Of a stretch of DNA of 64,000 bases, positions 20,491 to 32,462 are shown piece after piece. The position numbers and the translations under genes are program-made. Position 1 is the first letter of the stretch. The number at the start of each line of letters is the position of its first letter. Origin of the DNA: Volvox africanus. Its lineage: Eukaryota > Chlorophyta > Chlorophyceae > Chlamydomonadales > Volvocaceae. The DNA is taken from contig BSDZ01000008.1 of the NCBI GenBank assembly GCA_030268105.1, positions 5,146,001-5,210,000 on the forward strand. The letters run 5' to 3'. The notes under the pieces are model-generated. The model saw only the letters and a program-made list of their open reading frames with translations, did no database searches and was not told the origin of the DNA.

Positions 20491-22839
20491 GAAGGGGTTC
20501 GACAGGCGCATGGAAATCCAGACCACAGGTCTCCTGCAGCATTCCACCAACCGTACGGGCGTTTCCAGCTACCTCGCATACACAATAAGCCAAGGGCCTC
20601 GTACGATCAGAAGCGATCTCGCATCATTCGTTCCCCCGTCACGGCAAGGTGCGGGATCAAGAGGCGGGATCAAGGGGCGGGATCAAGAGGAAGGTCAGCC
20701 ACTCTGGAGCCCGGAGCTGAACATGAGTGCATGGACCTGCTCTCCCTTCCTCTCGCAGTGACAAGCCAGAACACAAATGGCAACGCCGAAAGTCGCCCTT
20801 CAATTGGACGGAAATCTGGCAAAGCAGCTTGGGAAAGGGATATGGATTGTGTGGCACCCCAAAAGACGTTGTGTGGCAGGCAGGGCTGTCACCACATGCT
20901 GTAGATTGCCATCTTCCCCTCACCGCCGGCCAACTAGCAATAGCCAGTTGCTAATACGCCGAGCTAAGACTAGCAACAACTCGCAACTATCAACGATCCG
21001 AACCTGCAAGTATTTGCATGTGATCTCGGGATTGCTTGCCCAGCTGCGAAGAGCCACCAGGGCCTCCAGGCGGCTGCTGTAGCCGCTACAAATCCATCAG
21101 CCAATCCGTCAGTTGACGAGCCGTTCGTTCGTCCGTTCATGGGGCAGAAAAAACCGGGTTTAGTCGCCTGTTGCTGTACGGCAACATGGTCGGTTATTGC
21201 CGTGTGGACGACCGGCGTGAAGACATCAGATTACAAGGGTGGGCAATATGAGGCCGCGCCAGTGGCACCAACTGGGGCCGTGCCCAGTCTGGCTCAAGTG
21301 CGGGAGGGCCAGATCCTGGGCAGGGCAGCTAGCAGAGTTTTGAAGGCTGGTGGTCCTCCCATGGGAGGGAAGAAAGGGGGCAAGGGCGCTGGAGAGCAGG
21401 GACACGGGGGATACGCGGCCATTAAGAACCTCTACCCAACCCCGGAGGTTTTGGATCGGCGAGTTGCAACCCCTTTCAAGGAATGTAAGCGGCTGTTTCT
21501 CCGTCCCCGTGGGGAACGTTTAATGGGTATTTTTACCTCTCCCGAATCCCGAATCCCCTTTTTCGATGTGTGAATCCGTATACAATGCTTCCATGCGCAT
21601 CGGCAAGCGTACGAATTCCGAACGGCCTTACCTGTACTGCAGAAGTGATTTAAGTCGTAATAACGCTTCGCGGGCGCCAGCCATGTCCCCGCATTCCAGT
21701 GCAAAAAGACCTGTGATGCAGTTATCGACAACCCCTGCTTGCAGGTTCATCTTGTGGCGGTACTACTTGCAGGCGAAACCATGGCTACTCCCGGCTCCAC
21801 AACCATAACAGAAGTCCTGAGATGCACGTGAGCATCTGTGTGCGCACATCAGTATCTACATACTGGGTGGCATACCTAACCCAGCAAAACCCCACGGTAA
21901 GCTGCGCCGCCATAAATGGCCTCGCCAGGATGCAGCTTATTTCAGGAAGCTCACGGAATCGTCCTCTACCCCCTGTATGTATCCGGCCATTTATATCTTT
22001 TTCACGGGTCACCGTGCTGCTTTTAAAAACTCACGTACCTCTGAGGAAGGCTTGGCCTGGGTTTAGGGATGACAACCCGACGGAGGAAGTCGAAAGCAGC
22101 TGACGCCGCTCCTCAGTGTCCTTTGCCAGCGCGTAGCGCTCAAGCGTATCCCGATCGTCATAATCGAGCATCACGCCTGGCTGTGAAAACAGCTTGCAGA
22201 AACCGTACTCTTTGCGTGCACCAGTCCGATACTTTCGGAAGAATGTATTGGTATATTATTGAAGAGTTAGGAAACAAGCCAAGACCTGATCTAGCTCGAC
22301 AACCCTCGGTCTCCGTAACTACCGGAAACGTCAGATAGTGTCAGACATATTCAAACGGATAGTGACGGACTAGGGAACGGGATTATACAGGATATATTAC
22401 AAATTATATAATATTCCGGTGATCCGGACTAGCACGCACGAGAGGTGATGAAAGAGTGACATTAACTTGCAGTACCGTTAGGGACAATGACCGCCGTACT
22501 ATCAAATATAGTAATATAACTTCTAGTTTTTAAAACCTCGAATATATGAAGGACGTATTCTTGTATTCCCGTACATCCCTCTCTGTTTACTTTCATTTGA
22601 GTCTTTCCTCCAGTCTTTACGGTCAGTAACCACCCTCCCTTCCTGTCTTGACCTCGCGGTCCTAGAGCCTCCTGGATCGTTCGGGCCTTACAAGCTCTTT
22701 GATTTTGTAAGAATATCAGATATGTTCGCATCCAAAACTAATTCATTCCGACGATTTACATACAACAAAGGACCTAACGGTAACCCATAGAAAAACACAG
22801 CGGTAACCCAGGGAAGCTCTGATCGTAATGCGGGCTATG
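20491..22839. other. Algal-composition sequence, no gene assigned
   Basis: Three tandem copies of a GCGGGATCAAGAG-like unit lie at about 20648-20690. A plus frame at 21139-21573 (144 codons, Gly/Lys-rich centre) has no recognisable motif. Nothing else is supported. Confidence 0.35.
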
Positions 22840-23144
22840 CGTAGCTTAAGTCGGGTTAGCTAAGGCGCAGGGCCTTACGGCCGTTGACTGGTACGACTCG
22901 AGGCGGGCGATCCGTGTCCTCAGAATCGCTATATGTAACGCTTGCTGGCATTATTGCTCGCGCTGAACAACTGGACAGGTCTCGCGCCTTCTCGGCGCGC
23001 TTTCCGTGAGTAGCCGCTGTGCCTTCGGCTCTTCAGCTAGACTCTTCGAGTTCTGTGCCCGCTTGTGGAGCATTATATATTTCGTTGTCATCGTCGGTGG
23101 CAAATATGGCGCTTAGTTTCCTCATCGTCGTGTAGGCGGGAGTT

Positions 23145-23855
23145 TTGCTCGTTGGGGTCGCCGCTATGACCCCTGGGCAGTATTTCTCGCAGCATTCTGG
23201 GCTGATGAGCGGCGGTAATACGCCTCAAGGAGCTGCGCATCCGGGCCTGGCGCCCAGACCTATGACGACTCAAGGCGCGCCTGCTGGACCGGACATCGTC
23301 GCCATGCTGTCTCAAATGCAGAAAGACTTAGCCAGTGTCAGTGCGCGGCTTAATAGTCAAGGTGTGACATCGGGTCCCGATTATGATCTTCGCGCGTTGT
23401 TGAAGGATTATGCATCACCACAAGTGCAACGGTCGCCTAACGGCGCTCGGTTCCCGTTTCCCGACTACATCCTGCATAATTTGCCGGGAACCATGTCTGT
23501 CAATAATTTGGTGTTGCACAACTACCGTGGTATTCCCGAGTGGCAGGAGTTAGAGCATGCTCAGAGAGGTCACCCGGATCGTGCCGGGTCTCTCGTGTAC
23601 GAGATGAGCATTCTGCTCACACTGCTCAGTGTGGTCGAGTTAGTGCGTTCAGGGTTGTCCATAGTCCGGCGTTTCTTAGGCTACTGCAACCTTAGGCAGG
23701 ATTGGTTGGTTGCGTTGTCCTGCACTTGTGACACCCTGTTATATGATGTTGCCTGGATGTATAACCTTATTACGGCCCGTATCAATTGCCTGGTGGAATT
23801 TAGCCGTAGGGGCCCTTATTCGGTCAGGCCATTAGAGCACAGCCAAACTCTGTAA
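23145..23855 (+). CDS. Unrecognised 236-residue frame, possibly retroelement Gag-like
   Basis: Open for 236 codons; an ATG at 23166 (MTPGQYFSQHSG) is an alternative start to 23145. The first 60 residues are Gly/Pro/Gln-rich. A short predicted coiled coil follows (IVAMLSQMQKDLASVSARLN), then RALLKDYASPQVQ and two leucine-rich helices with cysteines. That layout (disordered lead, coiled coil, helical body) fits first-ORF/Gag proteins of DIRS- or gypsy-type elements, but no zinc knuckle or polymerase follows before 24 kb. No introns are needed. Family unknown; a single-copy algal gene is also possible. Confidence 0.35.
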   Translation: MLVGVAAMTPGQYFSQHSGLMSGGNTPQGAAHPGLAPRPMTTQGAPAGPDIVAMLSQMQKDLASVSARLNSQGVTSGPDYDLRALLKDYASPQVQRSPNGARFPFPDYILHNLPGTMSVNNLVLHNYRGIPEWQELEHAQRGHPDRAGSLVYEMSILLTLLSVVELVRSGLSIVRRFLGYCNLRQDWLVALSCTCDTLLYDVAWMYNLITARINCLVEFSRRGPYSVRPLEHSQTL

Positions 23856-24915
23856 CAGAAATAGCAACAGTTTCGTAGCATGAGCTAACCATCTGTGGTT
23901 GACAGGAGACGTATTTTGCATTTCGGATGGGCTTAACAGGGTTTGCGATGCCGCGCTGTCATCTGCCACTCCAGTCCCTCTGGAATTAAGCTGCATTTCA
24001 GCGTGAATTGCGTCAAGAACCAACATGGACACGACGAAATATGACAAAAAACAGTATCTTGGTGCCGTACCTCTTGTGGTCGGAAAATAAGAGGTAGAAG
24101 GCCATAATTGACGGTGGTAGTGAGCAGCAAAAAGTGGTGTGCTGCCAGGGAGTGCGCACCGCATCGACGATGAGTGGCAGCAGTGCCTGGCATGGGAGGG
24201 TGTGGGAACCATGGGGCAGACAGGATTTAGGATAGGTACAAAACGGATCCTTAAGACACGACTGCTAAAGATCATCGGTTAAAGAGATAGAGCTCGTTCA
24301 CATGGAACGATCGCTAGCTTTTGGGCTGCCTGCTTCCACGAACTGGTACGTTCCCACACGGCCCACATGATCCCAGGGATACATACAGGCACACGACCGT
24401 GCAAACGACTTCTTCACATTTGTGAATATGAAATACGCATACGCAGAAATACCTACAAATATGGTATGCCGTATGAGAGTGAACAAGGGTGGAGAAAACA
24501 ACCGAGCTGATAAGACGTTCTAGCCTCAGGATCCTTAGCCCATGACCACCGGGACGGTATATCAACGGTTGCTCCAACCCTCCTTAATGCACCGTGCCGT
24601 TCCCAACCGCCATCTTACCGACCCATCCAACCTTTCCTACCGTTTATTTATTTGCATCTGGTTGAGTTCTTAAGTCAGCTCGGACATACATCACATGCAT
24701 TTGACCTCAGGATCACGCCCTTCACGCCCAATCCCCCCTTCATGTCAAACGTGGAATCCATCTCCACCCGCACCCGCCATGTTGGCAACCCCCGGTTGTA
24801 TCTGCAGGCCCAATTTGTCCAGATCTAATCCCAGACGGGGAGCAACACGTGGTAGGGCCGCAGACAGCAGCTTATCAGCTGCTGCGTATGGGGCCCTGGC
24901 ATTGGCAGCCCAGTA
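23856..24915. other. Unassigned; short coding-like frame at 24745-24927 minus
   Basis: The minus frame reads AADKLLSAALPRVAPRLGLD and looks protein-like, directly next to the edge of the inverted duplication. It may be an exon of an unknown gene cut by the rearrangement. The remainder shows nothing. Confidence 0.3.
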
Positions 24916-26770
24916 AGGAAGGCCCACAGAGGTTATGGGATGGCAAACAGCGGCCCACTGCTGTGAATCGTTTTATAATGGGGACCGACTCATATCTGTG
25001 CCCTGCTGGCAAGCAGGGGAAGAAACGACAGATGTCCCTGATATGCCATGACATGCTGAATTCGGAAGGTCCAGGCCGCCGCGGATCCCACGAGTTGAAA
25101 GGTCGTAGGGATCTTACGCAGGGATCTAAATACTCCCGCCAAAAGAGAACGACCCTTTCAATCTGGTCGTTGACAACTCGCAGTTGCATAAGGTGATCCA
25201 AGGAGGCATTATCCATATGGTGAAGATCCAAGCTGGTTATCAGCAGCCAATTCAACATGCCATTCGAATACCAAACAGGCTGATCTGGATGCGGCATATT
25301 TTGCTGCTGCGACCACCATTGCGGTCGTTGCCACCCGCTGAAACGGCGGTTGCCAGTTGCCCGGTCGCTTTCACTTAGCGCCCAGCGCATGACCTGTCAC
25401 CAGCATACCGAAAACTGCCCAAGGACAACCCAGCACAATGTGCTTTAGCCCTAGCCCCACAATGCACTTTGGTCTAATGGTGCAATACCCACTGCGAAAC
25501 CCACCCAAGCCGTGCATCGCAGCCCGCCCACCCAGCCTGCCCGTCCAGCCCGCCTGTCCAGCCTCCCAACCCACACGATTACCGTTTGGCGGTCAAACAC
25601 TTCTACCCACCGGTGCAGCCCTAGCGTCACGGCTCCAACCACCTCGCCACCCGACATGTGCGGCAAGACTGCAAAATCAGTAAACGCCCCTCCAGTCGCC
25701 GCCGCCAGTTCGGCAAGGTCATGGGGCAGCCGAGACATGGCCGTAGAGGCAGGGTTGGTGGTTTCGCTACCACCGCCGCCAAGGCTACAGGCTGTGACGG
25801 CCCCACCGCCAGACCCGAAGGGCATTCCCGCAGGGGCCACCCTGGAGCTGTGCGGAGACGAGGCGGCTATGGACGCGGCCTGGCGATCGGCTCCCTGTGA
25901 ATTTCCTAAATACTGATGGCAGTTCAGCGGGTCAACGAGGCCTGCTGGCGCTCCTGCTGGCGCTCCTGCTGGCGCTCCTGCTGCCGCTGCGGCGGGTGTC
26001 CCTTCGTTGCGGCCATCTTCAATACACGAATACACTGTGATCATCTGCGATGGCGGCATGACGGTAACTACGGAAAGACTTTCCAACTGACGCACAAACC
26101 AATGCTCGTGCCAAGCAAACAACACTATGCCAAAGGAGGGATAGGAGAAGGATTGGGCAGGAGCCTGAGGCCCTGTCGGGCACAGCGTTTGAGGGCCGGC
26201 GCCGAGCGCTACTTCACAAGAGGGAACGACAGCTGCGAATACCAAGAAACGCATTCAGTTGGACAGCCGTCATCCACCGCACACCAAGCATGTGGCGGAA
26301 AGCCAAAGTGGTCAGGTGAGTGATTTCTGGACGTCTGGACGTCTGGGCGTCGCTCACGGCACAGATCGCCATCGGTCGATGTTACCACTACAACCTTCGC
26401 AGCGAGAGCAGCTCTGGCCAAGGCCTTTGCGTCCCAATCCTGACCTAATCTGGCTCAACCATGTATGGCTGACGCCATGCAAGGCTGATCCCTGGCTGTC
26501 ACTGATCCTGATTCCCCGTGCCCCTTTTCCCGGGCTCACGGCGCTAATGTGAGGGCTCCTCCCCTTACATTGATGGCATGGGCCCTCGCAAGCACGCACG
26601 CACGCACGCCTGGACCCGCTGCAGGCTGTTGGCCTGGCGGTCACCCAGTGCAGTGCGTGCCGCCGCGTGCCTCCCGAGGCCTGAACTACAAAGTAGGTTC
26701 CGTCGCTAGAGAGAGCCCAAAGCCTGCGTAGTAAGGGAGAGGCCGAGTGTGGAACAAGGCTATGGTCCAC
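24916..26770 (-). pseudogene. Inverted partial duplicate of the GAF/kinase gene front
   Basis: Over 1.85 kb this is the reverse complement of 32104-33898 at roughly 95% identity by eye. It keeps the exon reading [20 protein letters not shown] with its acceptor and GTGAGC donor. It also keeps a 267-codon open frame (25451-26254) equal to the GAF-like region, with [13 protein letters not shown] and [12 protein letters not shown]. The kinase domain itself is not duplicated. It differs from the right copy by indels, including about 85 bp present here (25070-25155) and absent there, and 24 bp missing near 26650. Truncated at both ends, it is most likely non-functional. Confidence 0.8.
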
Positions 26771-29516
26771 AGCATACGTAAATCGTTTGTACGGACTATT
26801 GGTCGGCGTCCGGATACATGTAAGGAACACAACATCACCTTGGCCGTTTTCTTCAGGATGGATCTGTTCATTGACTGCTATCATGCCGGCTGAAATACCG
26901 TGATATACCTACGGCCCCACAACCAAGAGGCCCGCGGGTCCCCTTCCTCTCCTCACCCATCTCTGTCGCTCGCCCCGGTGTGTCTATTCCCCGTCGCTCC
27001 TTATGCTGCAGGGGTCATCTGTTGAATAGCCCGTTCGAGGACAACACGATCCATGTGGTTTACGTCCTCCACAGCGGTCGCTGGAGGTCTTCGATTGCAT
27101 ATCCGGAGGTACCGCGCAGAGACCTTGACATCCAGGCCGTGCCATCACGCGCCTGACATTTGGGATAATGAGACAAGATGCATGGGTGCCGTCGACGGGC
27201 TTTGTGACGAAAGCTTGGGCTTTCATTATGGAATTACCATGCAAGGTGTTGCCAATTGACATATATTGCAGGATTCATATCTGCCACGTGCGTGTGTCCA
27301 CAGGGGAGCTGTGAGATGTTTGGACGACCCCCTTGAGGGCCTCCTGTTCATATCCGCCAAACCGTTGAGGCCCGATCGATCGGAAGATGTCCAGTTTCGT
27401 GGTCGTCCCGGATGTTAGCCGTAGATGCTATATATACCCCGTCAGGATACTTCAGACCTCTAACACTAATGAAGCAGGGCCACGCAGCATGCGTACGTGA
27501 CATATACATGTATACATCTTGTCATCTCTGTGTCGGCTTGTCTGCGGGCCTCGACCCTGAACAACACAAAACGAGCCTCCATCTTGTGGACCCCGTCCAG
27601 GCAACTTCTGTAAGACCGTCCTGGGCCCTGATCCTCCGGGGCTCCAGGTGCGTGGGTGGTGCGATGGCTGGGGTCCTGGTTAGGCTGGGTGGTGCACTGA
27701 GAGGCGCATAGCAAGCACGGTAAGTCGTACAGTACCCTGTCTTAACGAGTAAGTTGTCACTCCGCAGCTATTCGCCGTGTTGTGACACATGATGGTTTAC
27801 GAATTACCGTCATGTCTAAGAAACCCGCCACCCACCCTGTCGCAGAATAACTAGGCTGGATAACGTAAATCCCGACTTACAGAGGCTTCTTCTCGGCAGT
27901 AGCTTCGTCAAGCAGTAGCCACAACGGTGGCGTCTATCGGTGGCTTCTAACAGAATGTGTCGTGGCCGGCCACTGGTCCAACTTGAAACAATTTGCAATT
28001 CACTGGCCCTCAGGAGTTTCAGGTCTTGCAAGCAGGAGTTGCAGGGTTTTGCGGGTTTCTGGTGGAGTTAGGTGCCAAGCCGATCAGCGGGGCGGCACAG
28101 AATATGGGGAACTGCCAAGCTGATCAGCGGGGCGGCATAGGGTTAAGGGTTTTGAGCCCGTTCAGCAGGGTGGCATGCGGCGCTGCTGTTCATTTGGTGG
28201 CATGCGGCGCTGCTCTCTCTGATTTGGCAGCGCTTGGGCAGTTGGGGTTCAGCTGAGCAGCTGCCGCAAATGGCAAGCTGCAGAGATGGGAGCGTGAGTC
28301 ATCGGTAACAGCATGTGCAGAACGTGATGTCATCGCCGGCAGCGACAACGGTTCTGCTGATGGAGGCGATAGTGGTGGTGGTTTCCGCGTGCTCGCCCCA
28401 GGTCCTGGACTTTTGGAATCAACTCGATTCACATCTGTCCGCGGTGGACGCGCTGCTTGGTCCGGTAGAGACGCGTCAGCCCAGGATGGACACTGTGATT
28501 CCAGTTTGACGAGGGGCTGTTGGGGACGTTGGTTTCGGAGCTGCGAACCCGCAATTAGGCGGCAGTCGCGACAACGGCGCTAGTCTCAGCGACCCCACAG
28601 CGACAATGACCACAATGACCACAATGGCAGCAGCGCCAGGATGGAGTTGCAACCGCCGGGTCATACGAGGCCTTTGCGTTGTACGACACATATCGTACAT
28701 AGCTCTTCGCGCGGCTGGAGTATAAGCGCAGGTAGCTGAGGTGTTTGTGGCATATCGGCAAGTTGTGGAACATGCGCTGCCTTGTTCGTTGGCGTGCATG
28801 GTACTTGTGCAAATTATGCCCTTCCATGCGATCATGCCCTTCCGTACGAGCGGTAAGGGCCGCATGATTGGACTGGGCATTTAGTGTATCCTTGTAATCC
28901 TGTGATAATGCATTATGAGGGGACCATAGAGATGTAGAGTACCGGTTACAACGGTTGCCCGTTGTCAGTCTTCCTACCGTAGCTTAATTAGGCATGACAT
29001 AAAAAGGACACTTCTAACCCTTTATTGTGATGTACAGAAGCTGACTCCAGGGAAGTTTGAAGAGCTCTACTACAGATTCAAAACCCTGCGTAATGACATA
29101 TACTAGTGGCCTTTCATTTGCGGGATGCACCTTCTGTTGGATAGGATGCTGGATGGATGCAAAAAATGGCCATCCCCCGTGTATCTCAGAGGATCTCGGT
29201 GACCAAACAAGGTGTAACATCAACACAGCAGCACCAAGCTTGCACACAATCAACGGGTCCAACAATTCCCGACAATCGACTGGGGCTGCTGTGTAAAAGG
29301 CAGCGCTAACATGCCCTCTTCAGATTCGTCTGCAAGTTAATTGTTGCAGCAACGACGTTTAATTAGTTCGTCTTGTAGGACTCGGAGTGGCTATTACAGA
29401 GACCGGTTGTTGTGGTAGTATGGATGGATATGGGGGTCTGTCTAGGCACTCCTGGAGAGTGGTGAGCAGGCGATTGAACAACAGCTATGCAGGCATATCT
29501 TTAGTTGTGTGTGTAG
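26771..29516. other. Spacer of the inverted duplication, no gene assigned
   Basis: Small local duplications only. A 27-bp unit with GATCAGCGGGGCGGCA occurs twice at 28075-28140, GGCATGCGGCGCTGCT twice at 28170-28215, and GACCACAAT tandem repeats at about 28606-28626. No protein family was recognised. Confidence 0.4.
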
Positions 29517-29812
29517 GATAGGGGGGTACATCACCCGTGGCCACTAACCTGGCAGTCCCTACCTTCCCCGGTGTTTGGGGGCACCCTCATCCAGTCTCCC
29601 ATGCCGACTTCTCCGAAATCAGTGGTTTTCCCAGATTCAGCACCCACCACCAGCATCCAGCGGAATCTGCCGAATCAACTAAGGCGTCAACTCCGCTACT
29701 GGTCAACTCGCAGGTCACTTTAATTGGGGTCGTCACCGTCCATCGGCATGGGGGCACCCTGCCCTTAACTTTAGGGTCTTTGACCCGCTCTCGGTCAGGG
29801 TAGAACCTAGAA
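29517..29812 (-). repeat. 300-bp dispersed repeat, copy 3 (inverted)
   Basis: Reverse-complement match to 10895-11192 and 12950-13250. The plus strand holds the 88-codon frame starting MATNLAVPTFPG. TTGTGT-type sequences flank both ends and could be a target duplication. The repeat ends with GGTAGAACCT on the plus strand. Confidence 0.8.
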
Positions 29813-30771
29813 CTTGTGTCACGAGCGGCGCTTAGATCGGTGTTTCATCCACGGATTCGTCAGCTCACAGTCCATTTTGTCATTGAGCTCCACAGGTAAG
29901 AATTCAAACTTCTGGCGCGGGTCCCCGCACCTCCTCCGTCCCTCCTCCTGGTTCCTCTACACTTTGTACACTACTCAGCAAATTGTTAGACAGGAATTTC
30001 TACAGATTCTATTAATCATTTATATCATGACAAAATGAGTCATTAAACTTGCGAAGTAAGGATGTTGACGAGCACCGTGTCATGCCGTACGCATGCTACG
30101 TTTAACGCCGAGCAACTGGATATTTACAGACTAACCGACAGAAAAGTCCATATTTTTAACTCCCATTAAATCATAAACATGGCTCATTTGATGAAGATAT
30201 TTTTTGCACCGTCCGGCCTAAGTAGCCCGGTACTTCCATGATAATGTGCGTCAGACGGATAATACTTAAGCAAGCGTGTATTCATATTCTCAAAGAAAAC
30301 ATGTTTAAGTGAATCGCAAAAATGTGTGCTTCTGTGCCAGCCGGAGCGGTTCGTTTTCCAGACGAAACCCATCGTACCTTCCCGTACATGACAGTTTATG
30401 CCCCAAACCGACAGCCTAAACATTGCTGTTTGCATCTGTAGATCGTGGCGTAAGCTCATACTGTAATGCCACAACTTGATAAAGAGCAGAGGGCCTGCGC
30501 ATTTGCGAGCAAAGCCTTTACTGTAATATGACGAATGTGTGCTTGTGAATCATACTGCGCTGTGAATACCCTTGCGTTCTATGAAGAAAGAATTTTTATT
30601 TTTTCGGACATCTTAACCCACTGACTGGTCGTAGACGGAAAACCTATGTAGGCTGCCCAAACTGTAACGAATGTTGGCAAAAACGGAATTATTCTTTTTA
30701 TTAATTCTATAAAAAAAGTAACTTTATTGTAGGGAGTTATGCCTCAGGGATTGTAGGTCTGCTCTCAACTC
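29813..30771. other. Intergenic, upstream of the kinase gene
   Basis: AT-leaning sequence with no motif beyond short frames. It probably includes the promoter of the plus-strand kinase gene. Confidence 0.4.
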
Positions 30772-32298
30772 ATGTTACTTCTTTGTTGTTTCACCGGAGG
30801 TACAGCGGTACCACAGTATTTACAGGCCCAACAGCAAGATGCCCATCTGGAAAATACTCCGGAGACAACTTCTATTACGGCTGGGCGTGGGACGCCGGTG
30901 GCGCCGCTACCGTCACTCATTCCAAGCCTCGGCGTCGTCGCAAATGGGGCAAATGACTGTTTGGAGGAGGACAGACGCAGTAGCCCTGTGACGTCTCGGA
31001 ATTTACTTAAGCTGCCAGTCGGCGCTCCTCGGGTTAGTTTGGGCGTGACGTCGACGTTAAGCATGTTACAGGGATTTTTTACACTTCATCTTTATGAGCT
31101 TAAGGCAACACTTCTCTGTCTTGCGTCGTAACACAAAGTCGTCCGACTCGGGCTCCGTTCAGGCTTGCTGCTTGCACCCGTTCAGCGATGCGCCGCCGGT
31201 TTCCACAATCTTGGTTGGCTGTACCTATCACATTTCATCATATGATTGCAACGTTAAAAGAAGGATGTCTGCCATCATTAGCGCTCGTCACATTCATACA
31301 TGCCGCCGATACTAGCCAATGAGATGCCATAAAAAAATGGCTTTTATCCTAAGCTAATAAACCCATGGCATTTTCATCTTTACAATGCAGTTTTCGGAGT
31401 TGTACGCACGTCTGAGTCACATCCGTGGAAGTTGGCACGCCCGAGGAGTTGCTGCCATGCACGTGTTATCTCAGCAGCTGGGCTTGCAGATTGCCACGTA
31501 AGCTAGCTTACGCTGATTAAGTTGGCGGGACGCATATGTACGCGCTGCTAGCTTCGTTGGTTGCCCGCTGCTTGACCGCCCGGAGCGATGGTCCTGTGTG
31601 GGGAGTGGCAGTCTGTGTGGATGGTATCGGGACCCACCCCCTCCCGCGCGAAGTGTCCAACCCCGCCAGGTTCTCAAACCCATTTAGCTTGACCAAGCGT
31701 ACCAGGCGCCATGACGCAAAAGCATTAGAAAGCAGGCGAAGGGTGGCAATGGCGACCCACCCACAGGTGGCAAAAAGCGCATATATTTACCGTATTGTGG
31801 CATTGTAACGTACAGGGTTTGTTAACGCGAACCAAGCAATACGGAAATGACAGAAATCAACGTAGGAACTGAAAGAGGTGGTCGGCAAATTGTTATTTGT
31901 TCCGTCTTAAGTCCTCGTTGAGTGCTACAGACGTTCACGAGGTAGTGATCTCTACCGTCCGACCTCTGCAGCCCTTCTTCCCCAAACCCAATGTCGATGT
32001 GTAACGCATGAGGCCCGAACGACGTGAGCAGCGCACGCCGGTCCAAAACCAAACTAATGTGAAATCCACCCTGCCCTAGCCCGGCAAGCTGTGGACTGTA
32101 GCCGTGGACCATAGCCTTGTTCCGCACTCGGCCTCTCCCTTACTACGCAGGCTTTGGGCTCTCTCTAGCGACGGAACCTACTTTGTAGTTCAGGCCTCAG
32201 GAGGCACGCGGCGGCACGCACTGCGGCCGGGCGCCTCCACACCCGCTGCACTGGGTGACCGCCAGGCCAACAGCCTGCAGCGGGTCCAGGCGTCCAAG
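30772..32298 (+). CDS. Tentative 5' exons of the GAF/protein kinase gene
   Basis: Three coding-like segments precede the supported exons. About 30797-31070 carries a Thr/Pro/Ser-rich frame (TSITAGRGTPVAPLPSLIPS). 31391-31497 reads FSELYARLSHIRGSWHARGV and is bounded by a CAG acceptor and a GTAAGC donor. 32150-32298 reads LWALSSDGTYFVVQASGGTR and ends at GTACGT. Only the third lies inside the duplicated region. Phases between them could not be fixed, and the true start codon is unknown. They could instead belong to a separate upstream gene. Confidence 0.4.
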
Positions 32299-32462
32299 GT
32301 ACGTGCGTGCTTGCGAGGGCCCATGCCATCAATGTAAGGGGAGGAGCCCTCACATTAGCGCCGTGAGCCCGGGAAAAGAGGCACGGGGAATCAGGATCAG
32401 TGACAGCCAGGGGTCAGCCTTGCATGGCGTCAGCCATACATGGTTGAGCCAGATTAGGTCAG

